From assembly GCA_036346205.1 (NCBI GenBank), contig JARFJB010002009.1, forward strand, positions 5,786,001 to 5,850,000: a DNA stretch of 64,000 bases, given 5' to 3'. Below the pieces are notes generated by a model that was not told where the DNA came from, ran no database searches, and saw only the letters and a list, made by a program, of their open reading frames with translations. Each line of letters begins with the position of its first letter. The stretch's first letter is position 1. The stretch comes from Vesta saturnalis. Its lineage: Eukaryota > Arthropoda > Insecta > Coleoptera > Lampyridae. Shown one piece after another: positions 1 to 11,981 of this stretch. Position numbers and translations under genes: made by a program.

Positions 1-590
1 AGGAGTTCGCATTAACACGGACGTGCTGCAGAGGTATACACCGTATCCTTGACCTGAAACTCGGTGTTGCCTTGTGTCCGCCAAAAAAGTCGATCATTAC
101 CTGTAAGTATGGATGACTCAGATCTTAAGTTTTCGGATACTATTAACTATGTTAGGAATGATTGTGTGTATGTTCAAATGTATGATGGGATCTCTTACTT
201 GTGTGGGTTACTAAAGCCTTAAACAATACAGTAGCTTTTCTATAGATCTAAGCAGTACTTTACCTCGCGGAAACTATTTCTGCTATGTGAAACCCATATT
301 TGACCTTGTCTAGAAAATAATTCTCACCTCTGGGTTGATTCCCCCCAATAAGCTTTCGAAATTGCTGACTGTATTCACTAAAAAGCGATTAATAAATGAC
401 TCGTCCTTAACTTCTGACATACAGTCCCTTGCGCACAGAGAAATTCTTTGAAATGTTTCTTCTCTCATTTCGGACCACCGCACAGTGGAGTATTTAACCT
501 CAAAAGCTGGTCATAATTCAAGATCTTTTCGGTTTAATGTTAAACTCAGGATATAGGGGGTTCCGGGCCCATTTATGTCGAATCCGATGT
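1..590. other. Unassigned 5-prime edge, no gene recognised
   Basis: This stretch has somewhat higher GC than most of the spacer. A short 38-codon open frame lies at 109-222 (plus), preceded by CTGTAAGT, which resembles a splice donor. I do not recognise its product. Around 320-500 the plus strand reads like an eroded protein (for instance the run LINDSSLTSDIQSLA), but stops interrupt it and I cannot name a family. It could be the edge of an element that begins outside the window. Confidence 0.3.
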
Positions 591-837
591 GACAACTTGA
601 AAATTCAAAATGACGCATCCAATATGGCATCCGAAATGTAAAAACTTTCGTGGATTCCATTACATTAGAAACCGTAATTTTGGAAACAAATCATTTTCGC
701 TTCTAGGTATAGAAAATAAATTTTGAAAACATTTATTGATGAGTAAACTTGATGCAATTGAAAATTAACTTCACTTAAGGTCTAGAAAATTTATATGTAC
801 ATTTCAAGTGTTCAAAACAAAATGATCAATATCCATG

Positions 838-2700
838 TTAAAAATCCGGTCTTCCCCAAACTGTGCTTTGGTGGTTCATCCGAGTCATTCCCAGCCTTAG
901 CCAGCTAAAAGGCTCATCTGGTAGTAGGAGTGAAAGAGAAGTTGCAGGCCATGCTCGAATATTTTCTAGCAAATCGTAAGCGATATTATCGAAAGTGTTT
1001 GTTTCTTGCTTCCGCGGCCTCTTCGGACAATTATCCAATGAGTAAGATGGCATATTCGATTATTTTTGACCCGTAAATGAAAACTTTGCGTATTGTAGAG
1101 TTCACATACAATTTCGTTTTGCCGTTTCTAATGCATAATTTTTAAAACCTGCAACATCTACTTTGCGCCAGATGAAATTGTTTCTAAGATAATTTTGGAC
1201 CTTTTTATGATTTCAATATTAACACCCGTTATTCTCGCAGCTGTTTCAGGATCGACGACAAATCTTCCGGACGTGTTACCATCATTAGCATTGCCAAAAC
1301 CTTGCTTTGGAATATCTACCAGTAGTCCCATTTCTTGTTTGAATTTACTTTGTATTTCATGTTTTCTGTCCTAGCTTGGCATTTTTTCGAACAACAGAGA
1401 TTCGAAGAATCTTATTCCCGAATGTAGGATAGACATTTCAAATTTAAGCACATCATTATTTTCAGTAAAACATTTGTTCAAATTGTTAAAATCATTTGAA
1501 GTGATCCCACATAAATAACCCCTCATTGTCGAAGTAGTGCTAGTGGCGACATTGCAGATTTTCCTGTCGACCATTGTAGGGAGTAATATGTGTTTGATTT
1601 TTATGATGACACCCGAGTCTTTTGGAACTTCAGTAACATTCAGCGTACTCACTTTGGTTTCTATGGATTCTATTTCTTCATTGGTTATATCTGACGATTC
1701 CTGGACAAATCTTATCCTGATTGGTCGACAAAACCTTGGGGATGATGGCACTGGGTTATGCCAAATCATTTTATTTCTATCAATAGTAGATGACAACTGT
1801 AGCGGCACAAATGAACTCTGAAAAATATTCTCGTCCTTATCCTCAATTTGTTCGAAATTTTGTTAAACTGGGACTGTTTGGAACCGTCACAACCCCATTT
1901 TGGAATAAGTTACAAATGATGCAGTTCTTCTAGCTGTAATCTGTCCAGGAGATCTTTCAAATACAAACAAAGGCTTGACTCAGTATGATCCAAAATATCT
2001 GTCAGGAGATATTTCATATTGTTATCAACAAACATAGCTCATCTTTGGTCATTGCACTCTTATCAAGGAATACTCACGGACAATATGCTTTTATTAGATT
2101 ATTTCATATTGATTTCTTGTCAGGTCAGCTTCCACAAACATTAAAAGTGCTTCTTCGGATGTGTGTTTTTTTTTCACTGCTTTGATATATTCAGCTGATG
2201 AAATAATGATTTTGATTGATTTGGCGTTCATAGACGTTGAGGCTACTTTTTCCATCATCTTCGCAACATCTTCATTGTCTGATGCACGGTGATGTATTTT
2301 AGCCGCGTACGAAAGTTCCTCAGCAGTATACTGATTCCTTAGCGTTTTTGTTTTTCTTCGCTTAGACCTGGCACTGCATTCTTTAAAAGTTTTTGTCGGG
2401 CGACCGGACCCAGGATTAGATTAAATTTTTGATGTAACAACCACTGTACCATCTAACCACTCTTCATGTTGTGCCAAAAACCGGTCATCTTTATAACTTG
2501 CGGCAGACCAAGTGTTCTTGAATTCAGATTTGAAGTATCGCAGTTCACGAATAAGGATTTCCCGTTCACGTTCAGTAACGGGAAATTATCTTCCATGAAT
2601 GCCAATTTTTCATCCAGTTTGTGGTGTGGACATTCTTTTAATATATAATATAATACTATAAAGGCTGAATCTACTGAACCCTTTCTCCACCATATCGTCA
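838..2700 (-). pseudogene. Relic of an uncharacterised insect protein family
   Basis: Several minus-strand pieces line up in one order as remnants of one protein. Around 2200-2410 there is a segment with GRPTKTF followed by a basic KRRKTK run. At 1371-1808 there is a 145-codon frame ending in LKFEMSILHSGIRFFESLL. At about 1195-1320 I read GFGNANDGNTSGRF and ITGVNIEIIKRSK, and at about 950-1010 EARNKHFR and RLRFARKYS in a shifted frame. I recall the pattern 'GFG..NDGNT.RRF' with 'LH..IR.FE' from unannotated proteins of insects and Hydra, often repetitive and possibly transposon-derived, but I cannot assign a function. Frameshifts and stops show that the copy is dead. The segment at 2453-2701 (60-82 codons) probably belongs to the same relic. 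Confidence 0.5.
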
Positions 2701-2701
2701 A

Positions 2702-3650
2702 TAATTTAAAACTAACAACAATGTAAACAACTAATGGTAGCTTATACTGTCGAGAACTGTCAAAACGAAATATGAAATGTCGTGTTTTGTTTAAAATGAC
2801 ATGATTTTTTAATGAATCTCCACTTTTGTTTTTTTTTCACCCCAATTTGAAGTTTTCATTCGGTTTTGGTAGGTTACGATCATGTTTTTCATCTCCCCCA
2901 TCATAATTTATATTTGTTTTAACCCAAAACAAGGGTGAAATTTGGAAGCACAACGATTTTTGAGCACAACTATCGCATTTACTGTAATTTCCCCTACAGA
3001 ATACTTCTTAGTTGTGTGAAATACTTTCACTCCAACTAAAACCCCCAACAGAGGATCTCGGATGATCTAGTTTCATCTTCTTATGTCATATAGATCGAAA
3101 GATTTGAGAGAAAACACGGAAAAATTTGTATAGGATCAAGGTAGAACGCATATGATCTCCGGTCTTTTGAGAGACCGTATAAAAAATGGCGGACGTAGGC
3201 GGAAGATTTTCTTATTGGATCTGATGAAGAACACTGCGTAGTTGACAATGTTGCCTCGAGAAATGCTCGACAAGCCCTGACACGATATTAAAATCCTTAC
3301 TGAAAGTACAAGAAGAGTTGAAAAAATACGCACTTGTATTTATTTTTTTGAAAACTATTTATATACAGTTCACAAATATTACAGCCGGTAAAATATAATC
3401 ATTATCGTGTCAGAACAGTATACATGTTTTCAGAAAACGACTGAAATCATCAGTTATTGGTAAGGTTGGTATAAAAAATTAGACCGATCAAAGGTTAAAG
3501 GAAAAGAGTCACTTTTAACTATCTATAGGGGGAATACGGTACCATGAAATGCCCAAAACCAATGTTTTTCCATCGCAGTGAACCTTCGGGCATCAGATAA
3601 TATATTTTTCATGTGCCAAAATTGAAGAAAAAATGTTTACTTTTTGACCA
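2702..3650. other. AT-rich spacer, nothing recognised
   Basis: No frame here has a recognisable product. The 65-codon minus frame at 3136-3333 lies in a locally richer patch but shows no motif. Confidence 0.4.
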
Positions 3651-3689
3651 GCTTTTACATTTGAATGCTCCCTGTGCACCGTTGCTAGG

Positions 3690-3870
3690 ATCGTACCAAA
3701 CGAATGCGAATTCTAAACTCTGGAACGATTTTTTTAGTTTCTGTTGTTCTCCTAAGTGTTCCTATGTGGTTTAGCACGTTAGGCTAAACTTAGCCGGTTC
3801 AGGGCCACAAGTATTAATGAATAATTTCTAAAAATGTAGTTTTCACAAATAAAGCGGTTCGTACATTTTA
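3690..3870 (+). mobile_element. 3-prime tail of a truncated non-LTR retrotransposon
   Basis: At about 3770-3815 the sequence reads TTTAGCACGTTAGGCTAA, then TTAGCCGGTTCAGG, and an AATAAA-type signal (CAAATAAAG) follows near 3850. The same arrangement (TTTAG.AC..TAGGC, spacer, GCC or CCTAAC, then TGTTCAGG) recurs near 13557 and near 37707, the latter downstream of a recognisable RT gene. Just upstream, a short plus-strand stretch resembling the KLWND end of such RT proteins can be read. I infer a heavily 5-prime-truncated copy of which little but the 3-prime UTR survives. Confidence 0.45.
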
Positions 3871-6480
3871 ATTCTGCTGTGCTAGCAATTCACTACGTTT
3901 CGTTAATATTAAATCAGGGGATCACAAACTTTTAACCATTAAACTGAATTTTTCGAAAATTTATTTATTTAAAAATTTGGATTTGACATTCGTCACACAG
4001 TGATACAGTATTTCCATGACTCGAAGTAAAACCAGTTAAGTATATTACCACAGCATTGCAATGATTTAGCGTTTATAGGTTAAATGTATGATTCAAAACA
4101 ATTACAGTCTTTAAAAATCAACGGAAAATTATTTCTACGTATAATTTGATTAAATCTGTTTTTGATTGTGATATTTTTTATTGTCTTCATCAGTTCGAGG
4201 ATGTTCTGATTTGTTATTTTCAAGGCACTTTAATAATATTTCATCTTTACTAAAATAAAATTAGTTGGCTTTCATGTACGTCTATTTCACTGTTATAGTT
4301 ACGTTTTTATATTTCGTAAATTTGCTTTATAACTTAATTAATTTCTTTAAACTGTTATCATTTACTGAGGCCGATAACTATTATCAAAACATTTAAATTT
4401 GTATAAAATACAAATAAAAATACACGGTTTGAAACCCAAAAGATAAATATCTTAATTCTGAATTATTATTTGTTTTTTAGAAGTAAAATAGAATTATAAT
4501 GTTAAGTAAAAATCGCCCGACTAAGTGACGCAACATGATGAAATTGCTGTACAATGAAATTTTTCTAGTTAGTTAATTGTCATATTGTTTTATCGACGAT
4601 AACTGCTCATTTTCCTTTGTCATGGAATAAATGAAAAATTGGAGCATTTTGCAACCACTTATTCTCATATGCGATTAATGTAGATTTCTGGATGAACAAC
4701 CATCTTCACATGTAATGTTTTGTTGCTCATAAATTAATCCGAACCGTTTGCCTTCGACACACTTTAAACACCCTTTTCATAGAAATGATTCATGCATTAT
4801 ATAAAACGTGAGGTAAAATCGGAATTCCAGTTTCAATTAGAGGAGCTTAACGAAATTCAAGTAAGAAACATCAGTTGTAAGCGGAAACATGAATACATCA
4901 GCTTGCATATTCACATTTTATAAATTTGCTGGTTTAATGATTTTTCAAATGTGGTTCCTTACTAACAACAACTGTAATTGTTATCGAAACGATTAAAGAT
5001 TTTAAAATATAAATACACATCGCGAAAATGTACAGTTCTATGACTTTAAAATTTCTTGAACGCTGAAGTCCAACATGTTGCGAAAGATGGCAAGAGGTTT
5101 TAGTGATAGCTGTCCTATGAAAATTACAAGTATAATACAAGAATTACACATACCATGCGTACCTAGTGACATCATATGCCCGATATAGTGCATGGTTCTG
5201 AACTAGCTCAATGGGATGGGCCGTGGTTTTTACTTCGAAATTAACAATTATTCAGCAAATCCCTCAAAAATCGGGAAATGTTCATCATTCAGGCGTTACT
5301 GGCTTTTAACATCCTAATAGGACACTTCATGAAAACGATCTAAATTGTTTGCATTGAGCAAGAATAAATAAATAAGACTTACTCATTATAATTTGAAATT
5401 CTATATTAAATTAAAAACAATACAACGGCTTAATGATAATATTGAATGTTCAATATACGCACAAGTTATTTAAAAAAGGTTGTGCTTAAATTTGAACACA
5501 CAAAAACAACTTGAATTAATAAAACTAACGAGTTGAATGCTCTTACGTAACTTCTCCTTACTCGACACTATCGCCAAAGTTCCAGCTCTTTCGTTTTGCA
5601 TCGCTCTCACCTTCTTACTCTTATTTAGATTTGCTACACTGTGCTGCTAATAATTTTCATTATAATGCAAAAGACGATGTTTAATCTTTTACTAAATTTT
5701 TAAGCACAACTGCAGTATCCTACACTGCATAGCATTACTTGTTGTATTCTAAGTTGATTTTTATTACCCCACTTAAAATAGAATTTTTCATCCCGCGACA
5801 CTACTGCTCTGGCGTAACCTCAATATACTGTATTACGAAAATTAATAAATGTTTAATGCTTTTACAGAAGGCCACAGCGAGGTTTTCTCGTCGGCATCAG
5901 TTACTCCAACAGAACGGCAAGCATCAAATATCGAAGCTTCATTCACCGACTCATATGATATAATTAAGAGTTCCATCACGATAACAATGGTGTGATCTGT
6001 AAACAATTAAAATCCCATTGCATGGAACACTAGTTATCTAGTTTACATTGTTTAGCTTTAACAAACCCTATCGGAAACTGAATTACGCCACTCGTTACCG
6101 ACGCCGGGCGCCTTTTCGGTTATACTTCCTAATTCAACTCCTTAATAATGAAACCAATTACTGCTCCTCTCCTATGATTTTGTTAAATACGTTAAATACG
6201 TTATTCATCGCCTAATAGAAAAGTTACAGTTCATTAACCGGACACGTCAAATTCTACGAGAAACTTTTTATCGCAACACCTCCACACTGTCAATAAAACA
6301 GATAAGCTTTCAACTACAAACGAAGAACGTTAATAAACAAATCATTTACTTTATACATGGTAAGCTTAACGATAACAAAATTAAATGGCAAGAAACGCCT
6401 ACGATAGTTACAATCTCTACACAACATATTGTAAGAGCTTCGTTAATGTAACAATATTTTCTCAGCAACGTTTTCAAAAT
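3871..6480. other. Long AT-rich spacer, no gene seen
   Basis: The DNA is strongly AT-rich with stops in all frames. The frames of 68 and 74 codons at 4934-5140 and 5739-5963 have no motifs and look accidental. No inverted repeat, tRNA or tandem array stood out. Confidence 0.5.
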
Positions 6481-6489
6481 ATTTGTTCT

Positions 6490-7140
6490 ATTAGGTAGTC
6501 CAGCAAATGCAAATTTTACTCCGATATTCCTTCCGGCCGTCCGTCGGAGGCAAATCTGATTTTACATTCGATACAATATGATGAGTGTCTCAAAGTGTAT
6601 AGTTTTTGAGGAGACGCGGATGTCGCGACGCCCGGGAAAGACAACTCCGAGACGGCTCGACCGATCTCGTCCAAATTCGGCACGTGGTTGGGTGACATTC
6701 TTGAACGTATTTTTGCGAACCTCGGAATGCACCGGGAGGGAAGCTGTTTTCCAAGGCCACGGTTGGACCGAGTTTATATCAATTTTGATAGCTGAGTTGT
6801 ATCCCTGCGTATACAATAAAGCGCTTTACACCAGTTCCAATGCTGTTATTTGGACATGGATACGGATCGCGACGAAATTTGACGCTCAGGAGTATCTTAT
6901 GCGTCCCGCACGAAAATAGAGTCGCAGGGGTCACGACGCTTTCGTGGAGATATGTCCCAAAGGTTTAGGCGAATTTTTGTGAAACTCAGTACGCAAACGC
7001 TGGAAAGCGAGGGGACCAGAAAGTGCGATTTTCAATATCGACGCAGGTGACGCGACGCCGGGGAAGTAAATTTCAAAGCCCAGTCTAGTGTGCATGTGGG
7101 CGTAATGGGCGGCGCAGGTAGGTAATATGTTTTGAACGGA
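6490..7140. other. GC-richer patch of unknown nature
   Basis: This stretch is visibly richer in CpG than its surroundings. Related phrases occur twice (GTCGCGACGCCCGGGAAAG near 6630 and GACGCGACGCCGGGGAAGT near 7050), suggesting an internal duplication about 420 bp apart. Overlapping frames exist on both strands (113 codons plus at 6578-6919; 84 codons minus at 6562-6816), but neither carries a motif I know, and they probably reflect base composition. It could be a non-coding repeat or an old gene fragment. Confidence 0.35.
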
Positions 7141-7181
7141 AGGTCGGAGAGAGTCAAAGAGGGCGTTTTAACGTGTACATT

Positions 7182-8076
7182 TACACAGGGTAATTGAGGA
7201 GGAAATTTTAGATACGTATTAGGGGACCCAAAATAAACATAAAAAGTTTATATCAACATAGGTCCTATTCTCAACCGTTACAGAGATACAGGGGTGAACA
7301 AAATATTCAAATTAAATTTTTTTTTTATAGCAGGTAGGCTAGCAGTTTTCAAACAGTACGTTCTGTTGCCTTTGCACTGTTGGTTAGCAATAGTAACCCC
7401 ATTAGGTATTAATAAGGATAAGATTTGTCACTGTCAAATCTTGTTCAGCCGTTGTATTCTCTGACAATTCTTTGAGAAACATTAGATTCATTTCATTATG
7501 CCTGCGACATTCTCTCATCGTGAATATGCTGATATGATATTCGTTTATGGCTTCTGTAGCGGGAGCTCAAATCTTACAGTCACCGAGTACCAGAGTCGAT
7601 TTCGGAATCGGAGAGTACCAGATAGGAGGATTTTTCAACAAGTGTTTGCTACTGCTAGAGAATCGGGTATGATTCCAAGTGCGAGAATTGTATCTGAACG
7701 GGAATCGGGTCTTGATGTTGAACTAAAAGAGTCTATCCTTAACTCCAAAGCGAATTGCCGATACTTTATCAAATTACACAATCGTCTGTTTGGAGGGATC
7801 TTTACATTAATTGTTTATACCCATTTCACCTACATTTGCTATTCATCAAAGAGCTGACTTGTGTTTAGCAGTAAACGGTGGCCTTTTTGAAAACTATAAA
7901 ACCTAGCCTACCTGTTATAAATAATTTAATACAAATTTTAAGTTGAATATTTTGTTTATCCCTGTATCTCTGTACCGGTCGAGAATAGTACCCATGCTTA
8001 TAGAAACTTTTATGTTTATTTTGGGTCACCGAATACGTTCCTAAATTATTGCCATTTCCTCCTGAATCACCATGTA
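7182..8076 (+). mobile_element. Internally deleted mariner-like element with long inverted ends
   Basis: The left end TACACAGGGTAATTGAGGAG matches the reverse complement of the right end (TACATGGTGATTCAGGAGG). The similarity continues for about 170-190 bp inward, including AAAATAAACATAAAAAGTTT, the CCCTGTATCTCTGT segment and TAGGCTAGG. Total length is about 895 bp, far shorter than the 2-2.8 kb of related full copies in this window. It contains only the N-terminal part of a transposase frame, so it is a non-autonomous derivative. Target duplication is consistent with TA. Confidence 0.75.
7498..7857 (+). pseudogene. Truncated mariner-like transposase, N-terminal domain only
   Basis: The frame begins MPATFSHREYADMIFVYGFC and continues with YQSRFRNRRVPDRRIFQQVF. 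This is the pattern of the N-terminal helix-turn-helix region of DUF4817-type insect mariner-like transposases: 'hydrophobic-YG.. ...R.Y..R.P.RR.P....F...'. About 80 residues of family sequence are present. The frame then runs into the right inverted arm (from about RYFIKL) and stops, so the catalytic D-D-D region is absent. The start is the first ATG after the left arm. A free N-terminal DNA-binding domain could in principle bind related ends, but expression is unknown. Confidence 0.7.
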
Positions 8077-10465
8077 TAATACGTTTTCCCATTAGAATCA
8101 CATGCGCATGACAGTGTGTATAATTAAATGGTGGCGATCGTGCCAAATTAAAATGAAGAACTCTTTATGGAATATGTTTACATTTATAAGAAGTTGAGTT
8201 TGAATAGGTAAAACGAGATCGATGGTTGAGTTATATTTTTTCAAGGCGGTAAAGCTATCGTATCAAATAAAGTAAGTATTATTACGAGTGGTAAAGTAAA
8301 AAAGGAGCAAAAAAGTACTAGACAGTCAGTGTCAGTTTTGTGTAAACCCTTAAATAAGTATAATTTCACAATAAAATGCAAGTTATTTATGTGCACAATC
8401 AGTACTAAAATGTTGAGTATGCTACGATGTGAGACCCGAATAAAATTTACTTAGCAATGTGGATACGTCAAATAATAAGCAACATTAATTATCAAATTTC
8501 ATTTTGGAATGAAGTATAATTCGTTGAATTTGATACAATAGATTGAGGTTATGTACCTACATTTGTATACAACGCTGCTGAAAGATCAGCACAATTGCCG
8601 CCTATCACACTACTAGAATTAATCGAGCGGACAGAAAGATATTTTGTGTCCGCTGCCCATGGCAACGGACAGGAATCTATTTTACGCCCGCTGTCTATTG
8701 CAACTGACGCAGAATTGCATTTTGCGGTCGCTGCGTGGGGTGCAAAACGAACTTGAAACTTGAATATTGGGATGAGAATTTCTTGGAAGGAAACAGTCGT
8801 AAAAGTACACATTTAAGAAGTAACAAAAACTAAGCATGAACAAGAAGTACAAAATAAATTTAAACAGACAATCAGCAAGAAAGGCAAAAGAAAAAGATAG
8901 GTTATAAAAAGTTCACAGGAAGAAAATACAAGAAGAAAGGAAACAACAAACTGAAAGAAATGGAAACAATGAAATAGCAACCTATGCAATGAAAGGGTTG
9001 TGAGCAAGAACGTAGGGAAAAATTGGGGGTGGGGGTGTGGTTGAAATGGTACAGGAAATGCAAGTGAATAAATCGACATTTTACGAAGAAATGGGAAAAG
9101 GAGAAATAGTCATAAAAACAGCAAAATTATGAAATTAGGAAAACAGAGGAGCATAAATGGTACAGAAGGGGAAATAGCGAAAGAAACTAAAACAGTAAAT
9201 CGAAATTCTAGAGAAAAAAAAAGGAATGAACAAATACATAAGGATTATTGGTTAATATGGCCAGAAGTGGACAAAAAAGAAATAATAAAGGAAGTAGTAG
9301 GGATGATACTTACGAAATTTTACGTAACTTCAGAAAAAATCATAAGCAATCCTCTCACACATCATCTTTATATTAAAAAAATTCAATTTTATACCTCTCC
9401 CAACTCACAAAAATGTAAGCTTTCTCTGTATAACGTCTTGCAAGCTAATTAAGTCACAAAAAACGATTTACATTTAGAAAGAACCGCCATTCGTCCTAAA
9501 GGGACTTTCGTTAGTGGTTTAAAGCCATTAAAAAGGTAAACACAAAGATTTATTATCAACACAACCTATCTTAAAGTAATCGGCAAGTTTGTAAAGCGAC
9601 GGTTACACTTCAATTGGGGAAAAATTTACTATTTTGAGGTCCTAAACTAAAGGTACGACTTGATACTAATAGTTAAGAATACATCCTCCTATGTAAATAC
9701 TTTAATTCATAACATCTAGTTTAATGTAATTTCTCACAAATAGAGAAAACCGTATGAAAAACAAGCACATTCATCCTAATCTAGATAAAACCAGAAATTA
9801 AACTGTTGTCTTCTGCCTTTCAATATCAATACACCTAATACATAAGACACACATTACTGTAAACTGTAGATTTCTGTCACGAATATTAATTAGAAAACGA
9901 GACATCAAGCATTAGATTACTGAAATTTTAATTATGCAGAAAGCAGTAACATATCAAAGTAGCTAGTTAATTTGTAAATGTTATTATTTACTCAACGCAA
10001 TAATTAGAAGTAGAACCAAAAGAAACGTACACGTACACGTTGAGCTCATGGGTGTATGTCCTTTTACCTTAAACAAACCAATATTTATGTGAAATTGTGT
10101 TTCAAATTGATAATGAAGAAAAATTAATGCTCCTGGCACAAAGTCTTTACCCTAAATGAAAGATAAGCACAAATAATAAAAAAATTTTTACACGTAATTC
10201 TAACTGACGTTGAGACACCAACAGACAATTACAGTGTCAGCAAGAGACACTGATATACCTTGTCATTGTAAAAGGACAGATCAAATATGTAAACTATAAT
10301 TAACAGTGATTATTTGCAAGTTATGTATGTAAATTAGACAATATACAAGTAAGTAAATATTATATATAGAATTGGTTAATTTAATCAACTCTTAGTATTA
10401 GAGATAACAGTATAAGTGATACAACTAAATAGTTCAGTTGGTATAATATAGTCAGTACATTGGTG
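8077..10465. other. AT-rich spacer with a purine-rich patch
   Basis: No gene is recognised. About 8820-9300 is purine-rich on the plus strand (many GAA/AAG/AGG runs), and this opens accidental frames on both strands (88 codons minus at 8813-9079, 107 codons plus at 9129-9452). Low complexity rather than protein similarity explains them. The small tandem array at 8640-8752 is listed separately. Confidence 0.45.
8640..8752. repeat. Three imperfect tandem units of about 38-40 bp
   Basis: Units begin at 8640, 8678 and 8718 with TATTTT or CATTTT. They share the framework TATTTTgtGTCCGCTG, then CATGGCAAC, then GAC and AAT in the first two copies (TATTGCAACTGAC in the second). The third copy decays after GCGGTCGCTGCG. 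Confidence 0.5.
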
Positions 10466-11981
10466 TATACAGGGTGTTTGGTACATCGATGCAAATATTT
10501 AAAGGGGTGATATAATAGGTGATTTTGAGTCGATTTAAGCAAACATACTTATATACCAAGTGTTACCGTTTTTGAGATAATGCCACTTTTAATATTTCTT
10601 GATTTTACCGTGCTTTTCTGCAAATATCGAAGTGTACAAGCGTAATAAGCCGTCTTATCGCAAACGTATACTAAGTTTTTTTATTCCTCATGAAGTGATT
10701 GTTCATATTGTTTTATCAGAAAAGCCTAAACTGTCTTTGGTTCTTGCCTAGAACTTCTTAAACATGAAAGTTTTAATTTGTAAAAAGCAATCACTAAAAT
10801 TCAAACGTGGATTTAGTCTAAAATCTTTGTTATTTTTTTCCAATTTCAGTAAAACTTCTTTGGGCAATGGTCTTTAAGATAGCATGAATAGATTTAGAAA
10901 AAATTTTCACAAATTGAAAAATTGAATTTAATTACCAAAATACTAGGCGCATTCGCCAAAACGTAAAATAGCCCTTCATTATTTAGTTTAAATAGTTTAA
11001 AAAGCAGATTTTTAGAAAATGTTTTGCGGTTATCGCTCCACCCAGTACTTGAGTTTACAGAAACTGTTTCTGAATTCAAGATTTCTTTCACCTCTCTAAC
11101 ACTGGAATGTAAAATTTTCTTAGCAAAATCGAGTTTATTTTCAAGTGAATCTACATTGCTATTTAAAACGTCACTTTTGACTTTTCGTTTATTTAGTGGA
11201 AATAATTTCAATTGTGGTAAATTTAATACAATTGTAAAAAGTATGAGCATCACGAACATTAAGTTGTACCGGTCTCCGGCCAAATTCGCTATCGCTCAGC
11301 CTCCAAACATGGCCGGCGACCGGTAAACGTCCTTACTGTTCTTGATACTCAATATAATATTGCCTCGTGCAGTACTAATTTTGAACACCAATAATAATAC
11401 TATTAATGTTTTAATAAATCGGACATTTTCTAAAAATCTGCTTTTTTAAACTATTTAAACTAAATAATGAAGGGCTATTTTACGTTTTGGGAATGCGCCT
11501 AGGGGTACTTTGTAATTAAATTCAATTTTCCAGTTTGTAAAAATTTTTGTAAATCTATTCATGCTATCTTAAAGACCATTGCCCAAGGAAGTTTTACTGA
11601 AATTGGAAAAAAATTAACGAAAGATTTTAGACTAAATCCACGTTTGAATTTTAGTGATTGCTTTTACAAATTAAAACTTTCATGTTTAAGAAGTTCTAGG
11701 CAAGAACCAAAGACATATTAGGCTTTTCTGATAAAAGAATATGAACAATCACTTCATAAGGAATAAAAAAACTTAGTATAAATTTGCGATAAGACGGCTT
11801 GTTACTCTTGTACACTTCGATATTTGCAGAAGAACACGGTAAAATCAAGAAATATTAAAAGTGGCATTATCTCAAAAACGGCAACACTTGGTATATGGGT
11901 ATGTTTGCTTAAATCGGCTCAAAATCACGTATTCTATCACCCCTTTAAACCTTTGCATCGATGTACCAAACACCCTGTATA
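10466..11981. mobile_element. Fold-back element with about 555-bp inverted arms
   Basis: The left arm (10466-11022) starts TATACAGGGTGTTTGGTACA. The right arm (11423-11981) ends in the complementary TGTACCAAACACCCTGTATA. Arms match along essentially their whole length with scattered differences. Between them is a 400-bp unique centre. The TACAGGGTG tip is that of the mariner-like families in this window, with TA at each end, but no transposase is present. It is a non-autonomous palindromic element mobilisable only in trans, if at all. Confidence 0.8.
10894..11283 (-). CDS. Unknown 129-codon frame in the centre of the fold-back element
   Basis: The frame starts at 11283 with MAGDRYNL. A hydrophobic stretch follows (FVMLILFTIVLNL, residues about 10-22), then a charged region with a helical look (VDSLENKLDFAKKILHSSV). 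It runs out through the left arm to its stop at 10894. About the first 87 codons lie in the unique 400-bp centre; the rest is arm sequence. The layout (short N-terminus, one membrane anchor, charged stem) would fit a type II membrane protein, but I recognise no family. It may be a captured host exon or simply chance. Confidence 0.3.
   Translation of the reverse strand: MAGDRYNLMFVMLILFTIVLNLPQLKLFPLNKRKVKSDVLNSNVDSLENKLDFAKKILHSSVREVKEILNSETVSVNSSTGWSDNRKTFSKNLLFKLFKLNNEGLFYVLANAPSILVIKFNFSICENFF

Noticed and set aside
6578..6919. 113-codon frame as a real gene
   Set aside because: Equally long frame on the opposite strand, no motif, no start context, patch duplicated internally.
8813..9452. 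88- and 107-codon frames in the purine-rich patch
   Set aside because: Composition explains them: poly-Leu/Phe/Ser on one strand and poly-Lys/Glu on the other.
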